Assembly (NCBI RefSeq): GCF_030813795.1
Contig: NZ_JAUSUX010000006.1
Span: 62,001 to 126,000 of the forward strand
DNA length: 64,000 nucleotides
Reading direction: 5' to 3'
Source of the DNA: Desulfofundulus luciae
Lineage (GTDB): Bacteria > Bacillota > Desulfotomaculia > Desulfotomaculales > Desulfovirgulaceae
The position numbers were made by a program, and so were the translations under genes. Below are positions 54,442 to 63,239 of the stretch, one piece after another. A model generated the notes under the pieces. That model did not search any database. It was not told where the DNA came from and was given only the letters and a program-made list of their open reading frames with translations. The number at the start of each line of letters is the position of its first letter. The first letter of the stretch is position 1.

Positions 54442-56703
54442 ATGAAAACCAGGCAGTCGTTCATTATTATCGCCCTCATCTTTTTTATGGCCTTTTTCCA
54501 GACCCCCCAACAGGCCGGCACTGAACCGGCATTGCAGGCCGCCCTGCCGTCCAAAGATAAACAAGGTAAACCCTTTATACCTGCACCCCGGGGGGGCAGG
54601 GTAGTCATGGTTGTTGTGGATCGGTTGAGCCTGTCCGATTTAAAGCATTTGCCCCATCTGCAAAAGTTGCAGCAACAGGGTGCATTAGGACTGATGAACG
54701 GCAATACGGCAGGGGCCTTAACCCCGGAAAACACCTACGCTACCATTGGAGCCGGGGTGCATATTACTGCTAACGGCACGGCAGCTCTGGGCTTCAACGC
54801 CCGGGAGAGATTAGAATGGGGTACCGCCGGCGAGGAATTTTACCGGCGCACGGGCACGGTTGTAGAACCCGGCGCGTTGGTCCAGGTGGGTATTGTGCGC
54901 ATCCACAAGCAAAACCAGCAACTGCCCTATCCAGCCATACCGGGCGCTCTGGGCTCTGCTCTGCATAAAGCGGGCTTGAAAACCGCCGTTTTAGGAAATG
55001 CCGACGTTCCCCAGGGGTTACGGCGGCAGGCACTGAGTATAGCCATGGATGAAGGCGGCGTGGTAGATTACGGCAATGTTGGTACAGCAATGCTGGCCAG
55101 TGATCCCTCCTTCCCGGGGGGACTACGTACCGATTACGGAAAGCTGTTGCACGCTTTTGACCGGCTACCACCGGAGGTATCTCTGGCTGTTCTTGAACTG
55201 GGGGATCTCTCGCGGCTGGACGAAATGCGCGGCGATGTTTTGGATAAAGTAATGGATAAACAGCGCCGGTTAACCCTGGAAAGGGTGGATCAATTTATCG
55301 GGGAACTGGCTTCGCGGCTCGATCCACACCGGGAGCTGTTGCTCATCGTTTCCCCCACACCCGGGAAAGACATTGCGGGCGGTTCAAATTACCTGACTCC
55401 CATCATGGCCGTTGGGGCAGGGGTCACTCCCGGTACGTTATCTTCTCCCACCACCAAAAGGGCCGGCGTGGTGATGAACACCGACATTGCCCCAACAGTT
55501 TTGCACTTTCTAAGAATAGGAATACCCGGGGAAATGACCGGCCAGCCCATGTGGGTAACGGCTCCCGAAAAGGGCCAAATCGGTTTTTTAGAGCGTATGC
55601 TAAACCAGCTCACTCTTACGTACAATATCCGCCCGAATATACAAAAGGGGTATATTTTTTATCAGCTCATTCTGCTATTGATATCCCTTTACTGCATTTT
55701 CTGGCGGCGCACCAGGCTGGGCCGGGTGCTGGAACCATTTTTGCTCTCGGTTATGGTGGTACCCCTGGTCTATTTGCTGCTGCCTTTACTACCCCAGCCG
55801 ACAACCTGGGTGGTTGTTTTAGAAATGGTAACTCTAACCGTTCTTATTACTCTGTTAACGGTTTTTATGCATCGCAGGTGGCAGCTGGATCCCTTTATCT
55901 TTTTATGCTTTGCCAATGGGGGGGTGATTTTACTGGATGCCGTGCTGGGAGGACCCCTGCAAAAAACGGCCATCATGGGATACGACCCCATCGTGGGCGC
56001 CCGCTTTTACGGTATTGGCAATGAATACGAGGGTATTCTCATCGGTTCAATGATTATTGGATCTACAGCCCTGGTAACCCGGTTATCCCACTGGCGGAAA
56101 CCCCTGTTACTCTTTACCGGGGTAATGTACATGGTCACCATTTATGTTTTGGCCGCCCCGCAACTGGGTACCGATGTGGGGGGAACCATAGCCGCTACCG
56201 GTGCGTTCTTTACTACCTTTTTATTGCTCACAGGCCGATCCCTGACTATTCAAAACGTTATCCGGATTGTCCTGGGTGTGGTGGCACTGCTGGTGGCCTT
56301 TATGATTTACGACCTCCATCGGCCGCCCTGGCTGCAATCCCACATCGGGCGCAACACGTCCCTGGTATTACAGGGAGGTTGGCCTGTAGTGCTGGATATT
56401 ATCCAGCGTAAGTCAGAGTTGAACATCAAACTGCTCCGCTACACCATCTGGAGCCGCATTTTCCTGGCCAGCCTGGGCAGCCTGGTGCTGCTCTTTCACC
56501 GTCCGGTAGGCGTGATGGCGGCCATCAGGAGCAAATATCCCGACCTCTTTCGCGGCTTTATTGGCGTCACTACGGCCAGTATCCTGGTCTTGATTTTTAA
56601 TGATTCGGGGATAGTGGCCGCAGCCACTACCATGGTTTTTGGCGCCCCACCTTTGGTTTATCTGGTACTCAAAGAGATTGCCGAAGAAACACCAAAAGTG
56701 TAA
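54442..56703 (+). CDS. Large membrane protein with extracytoplasmic alkaline-phosphatase-superfamily-like domain
   Basis: 753 aa. Residues 1-25 form a signal/anchor (SFIIIALIFFMAFFQ). Residues 50-390 look like an alkaline-phosphatase/sulfatase-superfamily fold: VVMVVVDRLSLSDLKHLPHL, GNTAGALTPENTYATIGAGV and VVMNTDIAPTVLHFLRIG are in the right places for metal and nucleophile loops. From about residue 400 to the end there are roughly 9-10 hydrophobic helices (LILLLISLYCIFW onward) with the loop GYDPIVGARFYGIGNEYEG. The combination suggests an envelope enzyme that modifies or flips a phosphorylated glycan or lipid. Specific function is unknown; it is conserved in related Clostridia as far as I recall. 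It stands next to a glycosyltransferase gene. Confidence 0.65.
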   Translation: MKTRQSFIIIALIFFMAFFQTPQQAGTEPALQAALPSKDKQGKPFIPAPRGGRVVMVVVDRLSLSDLKHLPHLQKLQQQGALGLMNGNTAGALTPENTYATIGAGVHITANGTAALGFNARERLEWGTAGEEFYRRTGTVVEPGALVQVGIVRIHKQNQQLPYPAIPGALGSALHKAGLKTAVLGNADVPQGLRRQALSIAMDEGGVVDYGNVGTAMLASDPSFPGGLRTDYGKLLHAFDRLPPEVSLAVLELGDLSRLDEMRGDVLDKVMDKQRRLTLERVDQFIGELASRLDPHRELLLIVSPTPGKDIAGGSNYLTPIMAVGAGVTPGTLSSPTTKRAGVVMNTDIAPTVLHFLRIGIPGEMTGQPMWVTAPEKGQIGFLERMLNQLTLTYNIRPNIQKGYIFYQLILLLISLYCIFWRRTRLGRVLEPFLLSVMVVPLVYLLLPLLPQPTTWVVVLEMVTLTVLITLLTVFMHRRWQLDPFIFLCFANGGVILLDAVLGGPLQKTAIMGYDPIVGARFYGIGNEYEGILIGSMIIGSTALVTRLSHWRKPLLLFTGVMYMVTIYVLAAPQLGTDVGGTIAATGAFFTTFLLLTGRSLTIQNVIRIVLGVVALLVAFMIYDLHRPPWLQSHIGRNTSLVLQGGWPVVLDIIQRKSELNIKLLRYTIWSRIFLASLGSLVLLFHRPVGVMAAIRSKYPDLFRGFIGVTTASILVLIFNDSGIVAAATTMVFGAPPLVYLVLKEIAEETPKV

Positions 56704-56781
56704 AAGAAACCCTATCAGGACCTTTAAAATTTTATTTGACAACCACAAATCTTATGCTACAATTGAACTTGATTGGAATTG
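56117..56781 (+). other. Placeholder withdrawn: see speD leader hairpin entry
   Basis: This entry has an inverted coordinate pair and should be ignored; the leader hairpin is given in the next entry. Confidence 0.
56736..56763 (+). promoter_or_regulatory. Promoter of speD
   Basis: TTGACA (56736-56741), 16-bp spacer, TACAAT (56758-56763), giving a leader of about 90 nt before the start codon. Confidence 0.78.
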
Positions 56782-56817
56782 GCCAATCCTGACAAATGTC
56801 GAGTTTGTCAGGTGGCT
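56781..56817 (+). promoter_or_regulatory. Stable hairpin in the speD leader
   Basis: CCTGACAAA (56788-56796) and TTTGTCAGG (56104 + 700, i.e. 56804-56812) form a perfect 9-bp stem, extended by GGCCA (56781-56785) with TGGCT (56813-56817) across a 2-nt bulge. No T-run follows, so it is not a terminator. It may control translation or mRNA stability. Confidence 0.55.
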
Positions 56818-56859
56818 TGATTCCAATAATATTTTGGTCAAAGGGGGAAGATAACTAAG

Positions 56860-57252
56860 ATGAAACACTTGGGCCGCCATGTCTTGGCTGAAATTTATGG
56901 CTGCGAATTCGACATCCTCAACGACATCGAGAAAGTGGAAGAAATCATGGTCAATGCAGCCCTCGAAGCAGGAGCGGAGGTAAGGGAATGCGTGTTCCAT
57001 AAATTCAGCCCGCAGGGAGTCAGCGGCGTGGTGGTTATCTCCGAATCCCACCTGGCCATTCATACCTGGCCGGAGCTGGGTTATGCAGCGGTTGATGTGT
57101 TTACCTGTGGTGAAAAGGTCGATCCCTGGGATGCATGCAACTACCTGACCAGCCAATTTCGTGCCAAGCACATGTCGGCCAGAGAAACCAAACGCGGTAT
57201 CTTTCCCGTCGCTGAACAACCGGCTGAGCAACAGGTAGCTGTCAATCTTTAG
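56860..57252 (+). CDS. speD: S-adenosylmethionine decarboxylase proenzyme
   Basis: 130 aa, the short prokaryotic SpeH/SpeD class 1B. Self-cleavage site between Glu62 and Ser63 in [14 protein letters not shown], where Ser63 becomes the pyruvoyl group. Active-site [17 protein letters not shown] with His and Cys is intact. Makes decarboxylated SAM, the aminopropyl donor for spermidine. No speE, speA or speB is adjacent. Own promoter and terminator, so monocistronic, with a structured leader. GGGGGAAG lies about 10 nt before the ATG. Confidence 0.95.
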   Translation: MKHLGRHVLAEIYGCEFDILNDIEKVEEIMVNAALEAGAEVRECVFHKFSPQGVSGVVVISESHLAIHTWPELGYAAVDVFTCGEKVDPWDACNYLTSQFRAKHMSARETKRGIFPVAEQPAEQQVAVNL

Positions 57253-57287
57253 GAGGGGGATTTTTATTAGTACCCGGCTAACCAAGG

Positions 57288-57340
57288 GCTAGTGAGCCTT
57301 GCGATCTGAAAAAAGATTGCAGGGCTCACTGCATTTTTCG
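57288..57340 (+). terminator. Terminator of speD
   Basis: AGTGAGCC-TTGCGATCT / AGATTGCA-GGGCTCACT long hairpin (57291-57330) with a GAAAAA loop, followed by GCATTTTT. Confidence 0.85.
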
Positions 57341-57420
57341 GCCATTTTTCATACCGGGAAGGAAATTTTTTAGCCGTAACGAATCAATATTAAGTTAGGG
57401 TAAAATTAAGGAGGTCTAAA

Positions 57421-58173
57421 ATGTTCGACCGGGTACTCGCCCCCATTAAATCAGAACTTCAGCAAGCGCAAAACATACTGGCCAAATCCCATCAGATCCG
57501 GGCCGGGCACCTCGGCAGGTTTGCCAGCCTGGTACCCGGCAGTTTTCATGATATCATCCGCCCCGCCCTGGTACTGTTGTCGGCCAGGATTTTTGCGCCT
57601 CTAAATTCCCAGGCCGTTGCCCTGGCAGCCGTTATACAGTTCATCTACCTGGCTGCCCGCATACACCGTAATGTCCGGGAGTGCCCCGGACCGGAGGACC
57701 CGACAGACGGTTACCAGTTTCCGGTGCTGGTTGGAGATTACTTTTATAGCCGGTTTTTTACATGCCTGTGTAACCATGGTGTGGTGAAGTACTTAAAACC
57801 CCTTTCTAGAATAATCTGTGAAATGAGTGAGGGCGGTATCCTGCGTATCAAAAGTGGAGATGGACAGCTAAATGCGGACGTGCTCAAGCAAATTGTCTAC
57901 AAGGAAACGGCCGTCCTTTTTGGCGGCGGGTGCCGGCTGGCCGGCCACCTGGCCGGTGCGTCGGAACGGGAACAAAAAGCATTGGACAGGTTGGGAACAA
58001 GCTTTGGTATGGCCGTGGGGTTAAGCGAATATGCCCAGGAAACCAACGGCTACCTTGGGGAAGCCCTCCTGGCTCTAACTGGTCTTCCCCCGGGGGAAAG
58101 TCGCGATATTTTAGAACAATTAATCCTGCTATTCCAAAAACAAAACGCTGGACTGGCCGTCCAGGTAGGATAA
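57421..58173 (+). CDS. Polyprenyl-synthase-like protein lacking the Asp-rich motifs
   Basis: 250 aa, ATG behind AAGGAGG. The fold pattern is that of trans-polyprenyl diphosphate synthases: GRFASLVPGSFHDIIRPALVLLSA (substrate-site region), AAVIQFIYLAARIHRNVREC where HLASLLHDDVID is expected, VLVGDYFYSRFFTCLC, and KETAVLFGGGCRLAGHLAGA. The first DDxxD motif is replaced by HRNVRE and the second is absent, so it should not bind Mg-diphosphate. It probably acts as a regulatory or partner subunit, like the non-catalytic small subunit of heterodimeric heptaprenyl synthases, or is a relic. It heads the menaquinone operon (20 bp before menG). Confidence 0.72.
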   Translation: MFDRVLAPIKSELQQAQNILAKSHQIRAGHLGRFASLVPGSFHDIIRPALVLLSARIFAPLNSQAVALAAVIQFIYLAARIHRNVRECPGPEDPTDGYQFPVLVGDYFYSRFFTCLCNHGVVKYLKPLSRIICEMSEGGILRIKSGDGQLNADVLKQIVYKETAVLFGGGCRLAGHLAGASEREQKALDRLGTSFGMAVGLSEYAQETNGYLGEALLALTGLPPGESRDILEQLILLFQKQNAGLAVQVG

Positions 58174-58192
58174 GCAAAAAGGAGCAAGATTG

Positions 58193-58918
58193 ATGGTCCG
58201 CATTCCATCACCCTATCGCAGCAAAGAAGAATATGTACACGCCATCTTTTCTTCCATAGCCCACCGCTACGACCTTTTGAACACCGCCTTGAGCTTTAAC
58301 CGGGACAAGTACTGGCGCCGTTTCGCCGCCGCCCAGACCAGCCTGCAGCCGGGAGGCTACGGCCTGGATGTCTGCTGCGGGACGGGGATGCTCACCATCG
58401 AGCAGGCGCGCCTGACCGGACCCCGGGGCCGGGTGGTAGGGCTGGACTTTTGTGAAAACATGCTGGCAAAGGCCAGGGAAAACGTTAAAAAAACTCCCTT
58501 TTCCGAACAAATCCAGTTTGTGCAGGGAAATGCCGTTAATTTGCCCTTCCCGGATAATACCTTTGACTGTGCCACCATTGGCTTTGCCCTGCGCAATGTA
58601 CCGGATATCCGCAAAACCATCAGTGAAATGGCGCGGGTGGTCCGGCCGGGGGGCAAAGTGGTATCCCTGGAATTGTCCAAACCCAGCGTTCCCATTTTCA
58701 AGCAGCTCTATTATTTTTACTTCAACCACCTGGTACCCCTTCTAGGGCGTCTGGGAATCGGCTTCGATGGCCCGTATAGCTACCTGCCCAATTCCTTAAA
58801 GGATTTTCCCCACCAGCGGGAAATCAAAGAGCTCTTTCGTGATGTGGGCTTAGCGGATGCCCGCTACTACGAACTTACCGGTGGAATTGTTACCGTACAC
58901 GTGGGTACCGTGGTTTAA
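58193..58918 (+). CDS. menG: Demethylmenaquinone methyltransferase
   Basis: 241 aa, ATG 58193 (a TTG directly before it is the alternative) behind AAGGAGC. UbiE/MenG family: SSIAHRYDLLNTALSFNRDK at the N-terminus, SAM motif I GLDVCCGTGMLTIE, and the signatures FALRNVPDIRKTISEMARVVRPGG and LSKPSVPIFKQLYYFYF. Performs the last C-methylation of menaquinone. Cotranscribed with UbiD-, UbiA- and Mqn-type genes. Confidence 0.94.
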   Translation: MVRIPSPYRSKEEYVHAIFSSIAHRYDLLNTALSFNRDKYWRRFAAAQTSLQPGGYGLDVCCGTGMLTIEQARLTGPRGRVVGLDFCENMLAKARENVKKTPFSEQIQFVQGNAVNLPFPDNTFDCATIGFALRNVPDIRKTISEMARVVRPGGKVVSLELSKPSVPIFKQLYYFYFNHLVPLLGRLGIGFDGPYSYLPNSLKDFPHQREIKELFRDVGLADARYYELTGGIVTVHVGTVV

Positions 58919-58933
58919 GGCGGAGGTAGTGTC

Positions 58934-60370
58934 ATGGCTTATAAAGATTTGCGGGCCTTCCTTTCTGTACTGGAAAGGAGGGGAATGTTAAAAAGAATCA
59001 CCACGGAAGTGGATGTGGAGCTGGAAATAACCGAGATTACAAACCGGGTTTGCAAAGCCGGCGGGCCGGCACTGCTTTTTGAAAATGTGCGGGGTTACGA
59101 TATGCCTGTGTTGACCAATGCCTTTGGTTCTCTGGAACGGATGTGTCTGGCCCTGGAGGTAGAAAACCTGGATCAGATTGGAGAAGAATTAATTAGTATT
59201 TTGCAACCTGCCGAACTGCCCGTAACTTTTCTGGATAAGCTCAAGGCCATACCGAAGCTGGCCCAATTGTCCTCGTTTATACCCAAAATAGTGCCAACCG
59301 GTCCCTGCAAGGAAGTAATTATCCGGAACAACCCTTCCCTGAAAGAACTGCCAGTGCTCAAATGCTGGCCCCTGGATGGAGGGCCATTTATCACCCTGCC
59401 CCTGGTCTTCACCCGGGACCCTCTTACGGGACGGCGCAATGTGGGTATGTACCGCATGCAGGTTTTTGACGAACGTACCACGGGTATGCACTGGCACATC
59501 CACAAGGGAGGGGCAGAACATATACGAAACTATGATGGTCCCATGCCCGTAGCAGTGGCCATTGGTGCCGATCCGGCGGTTATTTATGCGGCGACGGCCC
59601 CTCTGCCTTCCGGAATCGATGAAATGCTCTTTGCCGGTTTTTTACGCAAAGAACCGGTGGAACTGGTCCGCTGTGAAACGGTGGACCTGGAGGTTCCCGC
59701 CAATGCCGAAATCATCCTGGAAGGTTACGTGGACCCGCGGGAGACCCGCGTGGAGGGACCCTTTGGTGACCACACGGGCTATTATTCTCTGCCGGATCAT
59801 TACCCGGTTTTCCATTTGACCTGTATTACCCGGCGTAAAAACCCTATTTACACCGCGACCATTGTGGGCAAACCACCAATGGAAGACGCCTATCTCGGTA
59901 AGGCCACCGAGCGCATCTTCTTGCCCCTGATGCGGCTGCAGCTACCGGAAATTGTGGACATAAACATGCCCTTTGAGGGAGTATTTCATAACTGTGTTAT
60001 TGTATCAATTAAAAAACACTACCCGGGACAGGCCAAAAAGGTAATGTGCGCCCTGTGGGGTATGGGACTGATGATGCTGGCCAAGCTGATTATTGTGGTG
60101 GATGAAAATGTGGACGTACAAAACCTTTCCGAAGTAATGTGGAGGGTATTCAATAATGTCGACCCGCGCCGGGATGTCCTGATGGTGGACGGCCCCCTGG
60201 ATGCCCTGGATCATTCGTCGCCCTTACCCCATTACGGCAGTAAAATGGGCATTGACGCCACCCGGAAAGGTCCCGGCGAAGGACATATGAGGGAATGGCC
60301 CCCGGATATAGAGATGAGCGCAGACATCAAGGAACTTGTGGACAGGAAGTGGGAGAGCTATGGTTTATAG
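58934..60370 (+). CDS. mqnL: UbiD-family decarboxylase for futalosine-route menaquinone
   Basis: 478 aa, ATG behind GGCGGAGG. Prenylated-FMN decarboxylase of the UbiD family: KDLRAFLSVLERRGMLKRI, the prFMN region HWHIHKGGAEHIRN, and the catalytic Arg/Glu region DPRETRVEGPFGDHTGYYS, all present. In the futalosine pathway it should decarboxylate the 1,4-dihydroxy-6-naphthoate-derived prenylated acid (MqnL role). The symbol is by context; UbiD homologues for aromatic degradation look similar, but the adjacent mqnE/mqnA/mqnC genes decide. It overlaps the UbiA gene by 11 bp. The ubiX partner is not in the window. Confidence 0.85.
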   Translation: MAYKDLRAFLSVLERRGMLKRITTEVDVELEITEITNRVCKAGGPALLFENVRGYDMPVLTNAFGSLERMCLALEVENLDQIGEELISILQPAELPVTFLDKLKAIPKLAQLSSFIPKIVPTGPCKEVIIRNNPSLKELPVLKCWPLDGGPFITLPLVFTRDPLTGRRNVGMYRMQVFDERTTGMHWHIHKGGAEHIRNYDGPMPVAVAIGADPAVIYAATAPLPSGIDEMLFAGFLRKEPVELVRCETVDLEVPANAEIILEGYVDPRETRVEGPFGDHTGYYSLPDHYPVFHLTCITRRKNPIYTATIVGKPPMEDAYLGKATERIFLPLMRLQLPEIVDINMPFEGVFHNCVIVSIKKHYPGQAKKVMCALWGMGLMMLAKLIIVVDENVDVQNLSEVMWRVFNNVDPRRDVLMVDGPLDALDHSSPLPHYGSKMGIDATRKGPGEGHMREWPPDIEMSADIKELVDRKWESYGL

Positions 60371-61238
60371 GATAGTGCACAAGACACGCATTATCCTGGA
60401 AATGATTAAATTTGAACATACCGTTTTTGCCCTGCCCTTTGCTTATGTGGGTGCGCTCCTGGTACAAAAACAAATACCCAGCCTGCACGACCTGCTCTGG
60501 ATTACCCTGGCCATGGTGGGGGCCCGCACTGCCGCAATGTCTCTCAACCGGTTAATTGACCGGCATATTGATGCGCTAAATCCCCGTACGGCCAACCGGG
60601 CGCTGCCCCGGGGATTGATTAACGTAAAGGAAGTGTGGCTTTTAGTCATCCTTTCCTTTGCCCTGTTGTCTCTGTCAGCCTACCAGTTGAGCCCTCTGGC
60701 CTTTAAGCTGTTTCCGGTTGCAGTGGCGGTCCTCTCCTTTTACTCTTATACCAAACGTTTTTCCTGGACCTGCCACCTTTTTTTGGGTCTGGCCCTGGGG
60801 CTGGCCCCGGTGGGCGCCTGGATTGCCATTGCCAATCGTTTTGATCTGGCCCCTGTACTCATCGGGTTGGGGGTTCTTTTCTGGGTGGCAGGTTTTGATA
60901 TTATTTATGCCTGTGATGACTATGACTTTGACCGTAAATACGGTATTTACTCCATTCCGGCCCGTTTTGGCCTGGAACGGGCATTACTAATTTCGTCCTT
61001 TTTCCACATTGTCGCACCGATATTTTTCATCTCCGTGGCCTTTATCTTAAACCTGGGAATACTTTACCTGGCGGGTGTGCTGATTGCCGTGGTCCTTTTA
61101 TTCAAACAGCATACCCTGGTTTCACCCAATGACCTTTCCCGTGCCGGAGTGGCTTTCTTCAATCTTAACGGGACTTTAAGCGTAATAATGTTTATCTTTA
61201 CCCTTTTAGACGTGCTCTTTCCCCTGCACCTTTTTTAG
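60360..61238 (+). CDS. mqnP: UbiA-family prenyltransferase for menaquinone
   Basis: 292 aa; ATG 60360 chosen for GGGAGAG upstream and the short overlap with the previous gene. Integral membrane protein of about nine helices with the two Asp-rich loops NRLIDRHIDA and YACDDYDFDRKYG that bind Mg-polyprenyl diphosphate. Prenylates the 6-naphthoate ring in the membrane (MqnP role). It follows the UbiD-type gene and precedes mqnE, the standard futalosine-route order. Confidence 0.9.
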   Translation: MVYRIVHKTRIILEMIKFEHTVFALPFAYVGALLVQKQIPSLHDLLWITLAMVGARTAAMSLNRLIDRHIDALNPRTANRALPRGLINVKEVWLLVILSFALLSLSAYQLSPLAFKLFPVAVAVLSFYSYTKRFSWTCHLFLGLALGLAPVGAWIAIANRFDLAPVLIGLGVLFWVAGFDIIYACDDYDFDRKYGIYSIPARFGLERALLISSFFHIVAPIFFISVAFILNLGILYLAGVLIAVVLLFKQHTLVSPNDLSRAGVAFFNLNGTLSVIMFIFTLLDVLFPLHLF

Positions 61239-61281
61239 TTAGGGAAGGCACTTAAAAAATTTAAGGGAGGAAAAGGAGATT

Positions 61282-62388
61282 ATGGATAAATTTTTTGTTT
61301 CTGAAGAATTAAAGGACATCGCCGAAAAAGTGCAGGCGGGAGAACGCTTAAGTTTTGAAGACGGGGTGCGTTTATTTAAATCCGGGGATCTTTTAACCAT
61401 TGGTTACCTGGCCGATGTGATCCGCCAGCAGAAAAACGGCAACCGCGCGTACTTCATTGTCAACCGGCATATTAATCATACGAATATTTGTATCAATCGC
61501 TGCCCCCTATGTGCTTTCGGGCGGGATCCCGGCGACCGGGGAGCCTATACCATGACCCTTGATGAAATTGAAGCCCGGGCACTGGAATGCCGGGGGCAGG
61601 GTGTATCGGAAATTCACATTGTAGGCGGATTAAATGATACGCTGGATCTGGAATACTATCTGGAAATGCTGCGCCGGGTGCGCCGGGCCCTGCCGGGAAC
61701 GACAATTCAGGGCTTTACGGCCGTAGAGGTAGATTACCTGGCCCGGAGCAACGGACTCTCCATTGAAAAAATCCTGGAACTGCTAAAAGACGCCGGACTG
61801 GACTCCTTACCAGGCGGAGGGGCGGAAATATTTGCCCCACGGGTGCGGGAGCGGATCTGCCCGCGTAAAATCAGCGGCGACCGCTGGCTGGAAGTGCACG
61901 AAACGGCCCATCGCCTGGGCATGCGGACCAACGCTACTATGCTTTACGGCCATATTGAAACCATTGAAGAACGGGTGGAACATTTAATCAGGCTGCGGGA
62001 GCTACAGGATCGCACTGGCGGTTTTCTGGCCTTTATCCCCCTGGCATTCCATCCAAAAAACACCGGGCTGGAATCCCTGGGATTGGCCGGCACTACCGGT
62101 TACGAGGATTTAAAAGTGCTGGCTGTTGCCCGCCTGATGCTGGATAACTTCGATCACATCAAAGCCTTTTGGATTATGATTGGCCCGAAACTGGCCCAGG
62201 TAGCCCTTTCCTTCGGAGTGGACGATCTGGACGGTACGGTGGTGGAGGAAAAAATTGCCCACGACGCGGGTGCTGAAACGGACCAGTACATGCCCAAGCA
62301 AAAACTAATCAAAATGATCCGGGCGGCAGGGCGAATACCGGTAGAACGGGATACCCTGTATAATGTACGCTGGGAGGGGTTGCAGTGA
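61282..62388 (+). CDS. mqnE: Aminofutalosine synthase
   Basis: 368 aa, ATG behind GGGAGGAAAAGGAG. Radical-SAM enzyme with the cluster motif CINRCPLCAFGRD, and the family signatures EIHIVGGLNDTLDLEYYLEM and GLDSLPGGGAEIFAPRVRERICPRK. Joins the MqnA product to SAM to give aminodeoxyfutalosine. Its stop overlaps the mqnA start (GTGA). It is homologous to mqnC two genes downstream; the two are distinguished by the CINRCPLC site and length. Confidence 0.95.
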   Translation: MDKFFVSEELKDIAEKVQAGERLSFEDGVRLFKSGDLLTIGYLADVIRQQKNGNRAYFIVNRHINHTNICINRCPLCAFGRDPGDRGAYTMTLDEIEARALECRGQGVSEIHIVGGLNDTLDLEYYLEMLRRVRRALPGTTIQGFTAVEVDYLARSNGLSIEKILELLKDAGLDSLPGGGAEIFAPRVRERICPRKISGDRWLEVHETAHRLGMRTNATMLYGHIETIEERVEHLIRLRELQDRTGGFLAFIPLAFHPKNTGLESLGLAGTTGYEDLKVLAVARLMLDNFDHIKAFWIMIGPKLAQVALSFGVDDLDGTVVEEKIAHDAGAETDQYMPKQKLIKMIRAAGRIPVERDTLYNVRWEGLQ

Positions 62389-63239
62389 CCAGGTTGCGCC
62401 TGGGGCAGATAGAATACCTGAACTGTCTGCCGGTCTACCATGCCCTTGAGGAAGGGTTACTTCCATTGGACGGGGAACTGATAAAGGGACCCCCTACCAG
62501 GTTAAACCGCATGTTTTTCGAGGGAGATCTCCACTGCACCCCTCTTTCGTCCATTGAATACGCCCGCCACGCCGGGGATTGTTTCATTTTACCCCGCCTA
62601 TCCATAGCAAGCGACGGCAGGGTGGCCAGCGTCCTTTTCTTCAGCCACCTCCCGGTTACCGAACTGGAGGGAAAAAGGGTTTGCGTAACCACGGCCTCGG
62701 CTACCTCCGTGGTTTTACTGCGTGTCCTCTTTGAACATTACTACCACGTGGAAGTAGAACTCTACCCGGTGAAAGCGGATTTAAAGGCCATGCTGGAAAT
62801 AGGGGACGGGGCACTGCTCATTGGTGACGACGCCATGCTGGCCCACCAGCAGGTAATCGGGGAGGGCATGCCGTTGTTCATCACCGACCTGGGTCAGGCC
62901 TGGAAAGACTTCACCGGGGAAAAGATGGTTTATGCCCTGTGGGTGATCAGGCGGGAATTTGCCGAAGCCCACCCCCGGGGAGCCACCGCCCTGGCCGAAC
63001 TGCTCTACCACTCCCTGGAAATAGGCATGGGGAATTTGCCCGCGCTTGTTAAAAAAGCACACCGGCGCACAGGGCTACCCCTGATGGTACTGGAAGATTA
63101 TTTTCACACCATCCGTTACGACTTTGACTGGGACTACCGCCGGGCATTGCTCACTTTTTATGATTATGCCTACAAGAGCGGCATCATCGAAGAAAGAGTT
63201 AAGCTCTCGGTCTGGGGTGAAGACAAGTGCCAGAAGTAA
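62385..63239 (+). CDS. mqnA: Chorismate dehydratase
   Basis: 284 aa from GTG 62385, overlapping the mqnE stop by 4 nt. Periplasmic-binding-like fold: LRLGQIEYLNCLPVYHALEE, GDLHCTPLSSIEYARHAG, and GALLIGDDAMLAHQQ with the conserved IGDDA loop. First committed enzyme of the futalosine pathway, chorismate to 3-[(1-carboxyvinyl)oxy]benzoate. mqnC begins inside its last 13 bases, so the genes are translationally coupled. Confidence 0.94.
   Translation: MTRLRLGQIEYLNCLPVYHALEEGLLPLDGELIKGPPTRLNRMFFEGDLHCTPLSSIEYARHAGDCFILPRLSIASDGRVASVLFFSHLPVTELEGKRVCVTTASATSVVLLRVLFEHYYHVEVELYPVKADLKAMLEIGDGALLIGDDAMLAHQQVIGEGMPLFITDLGQAWKDFTGEKMVYALWVIRREFAEAHPRGATALAELLYHSLEIGMGNLPALVKKAHRRTGLPLMVLEDYFHTIRYDFDWDYRRALLTFYDYAYKSGIIEERVKLSVWGEDKCQK

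Noticed and set aside
56781-56817. A feature entry carrying reversed coordinates (start 56781, end 56117)
   Set aside because: It is a coordinate slip left in the list at zero confidence; the correct speD leader hairpin is the entry at 56781-56817, with the 3' arm at 56804-56812.
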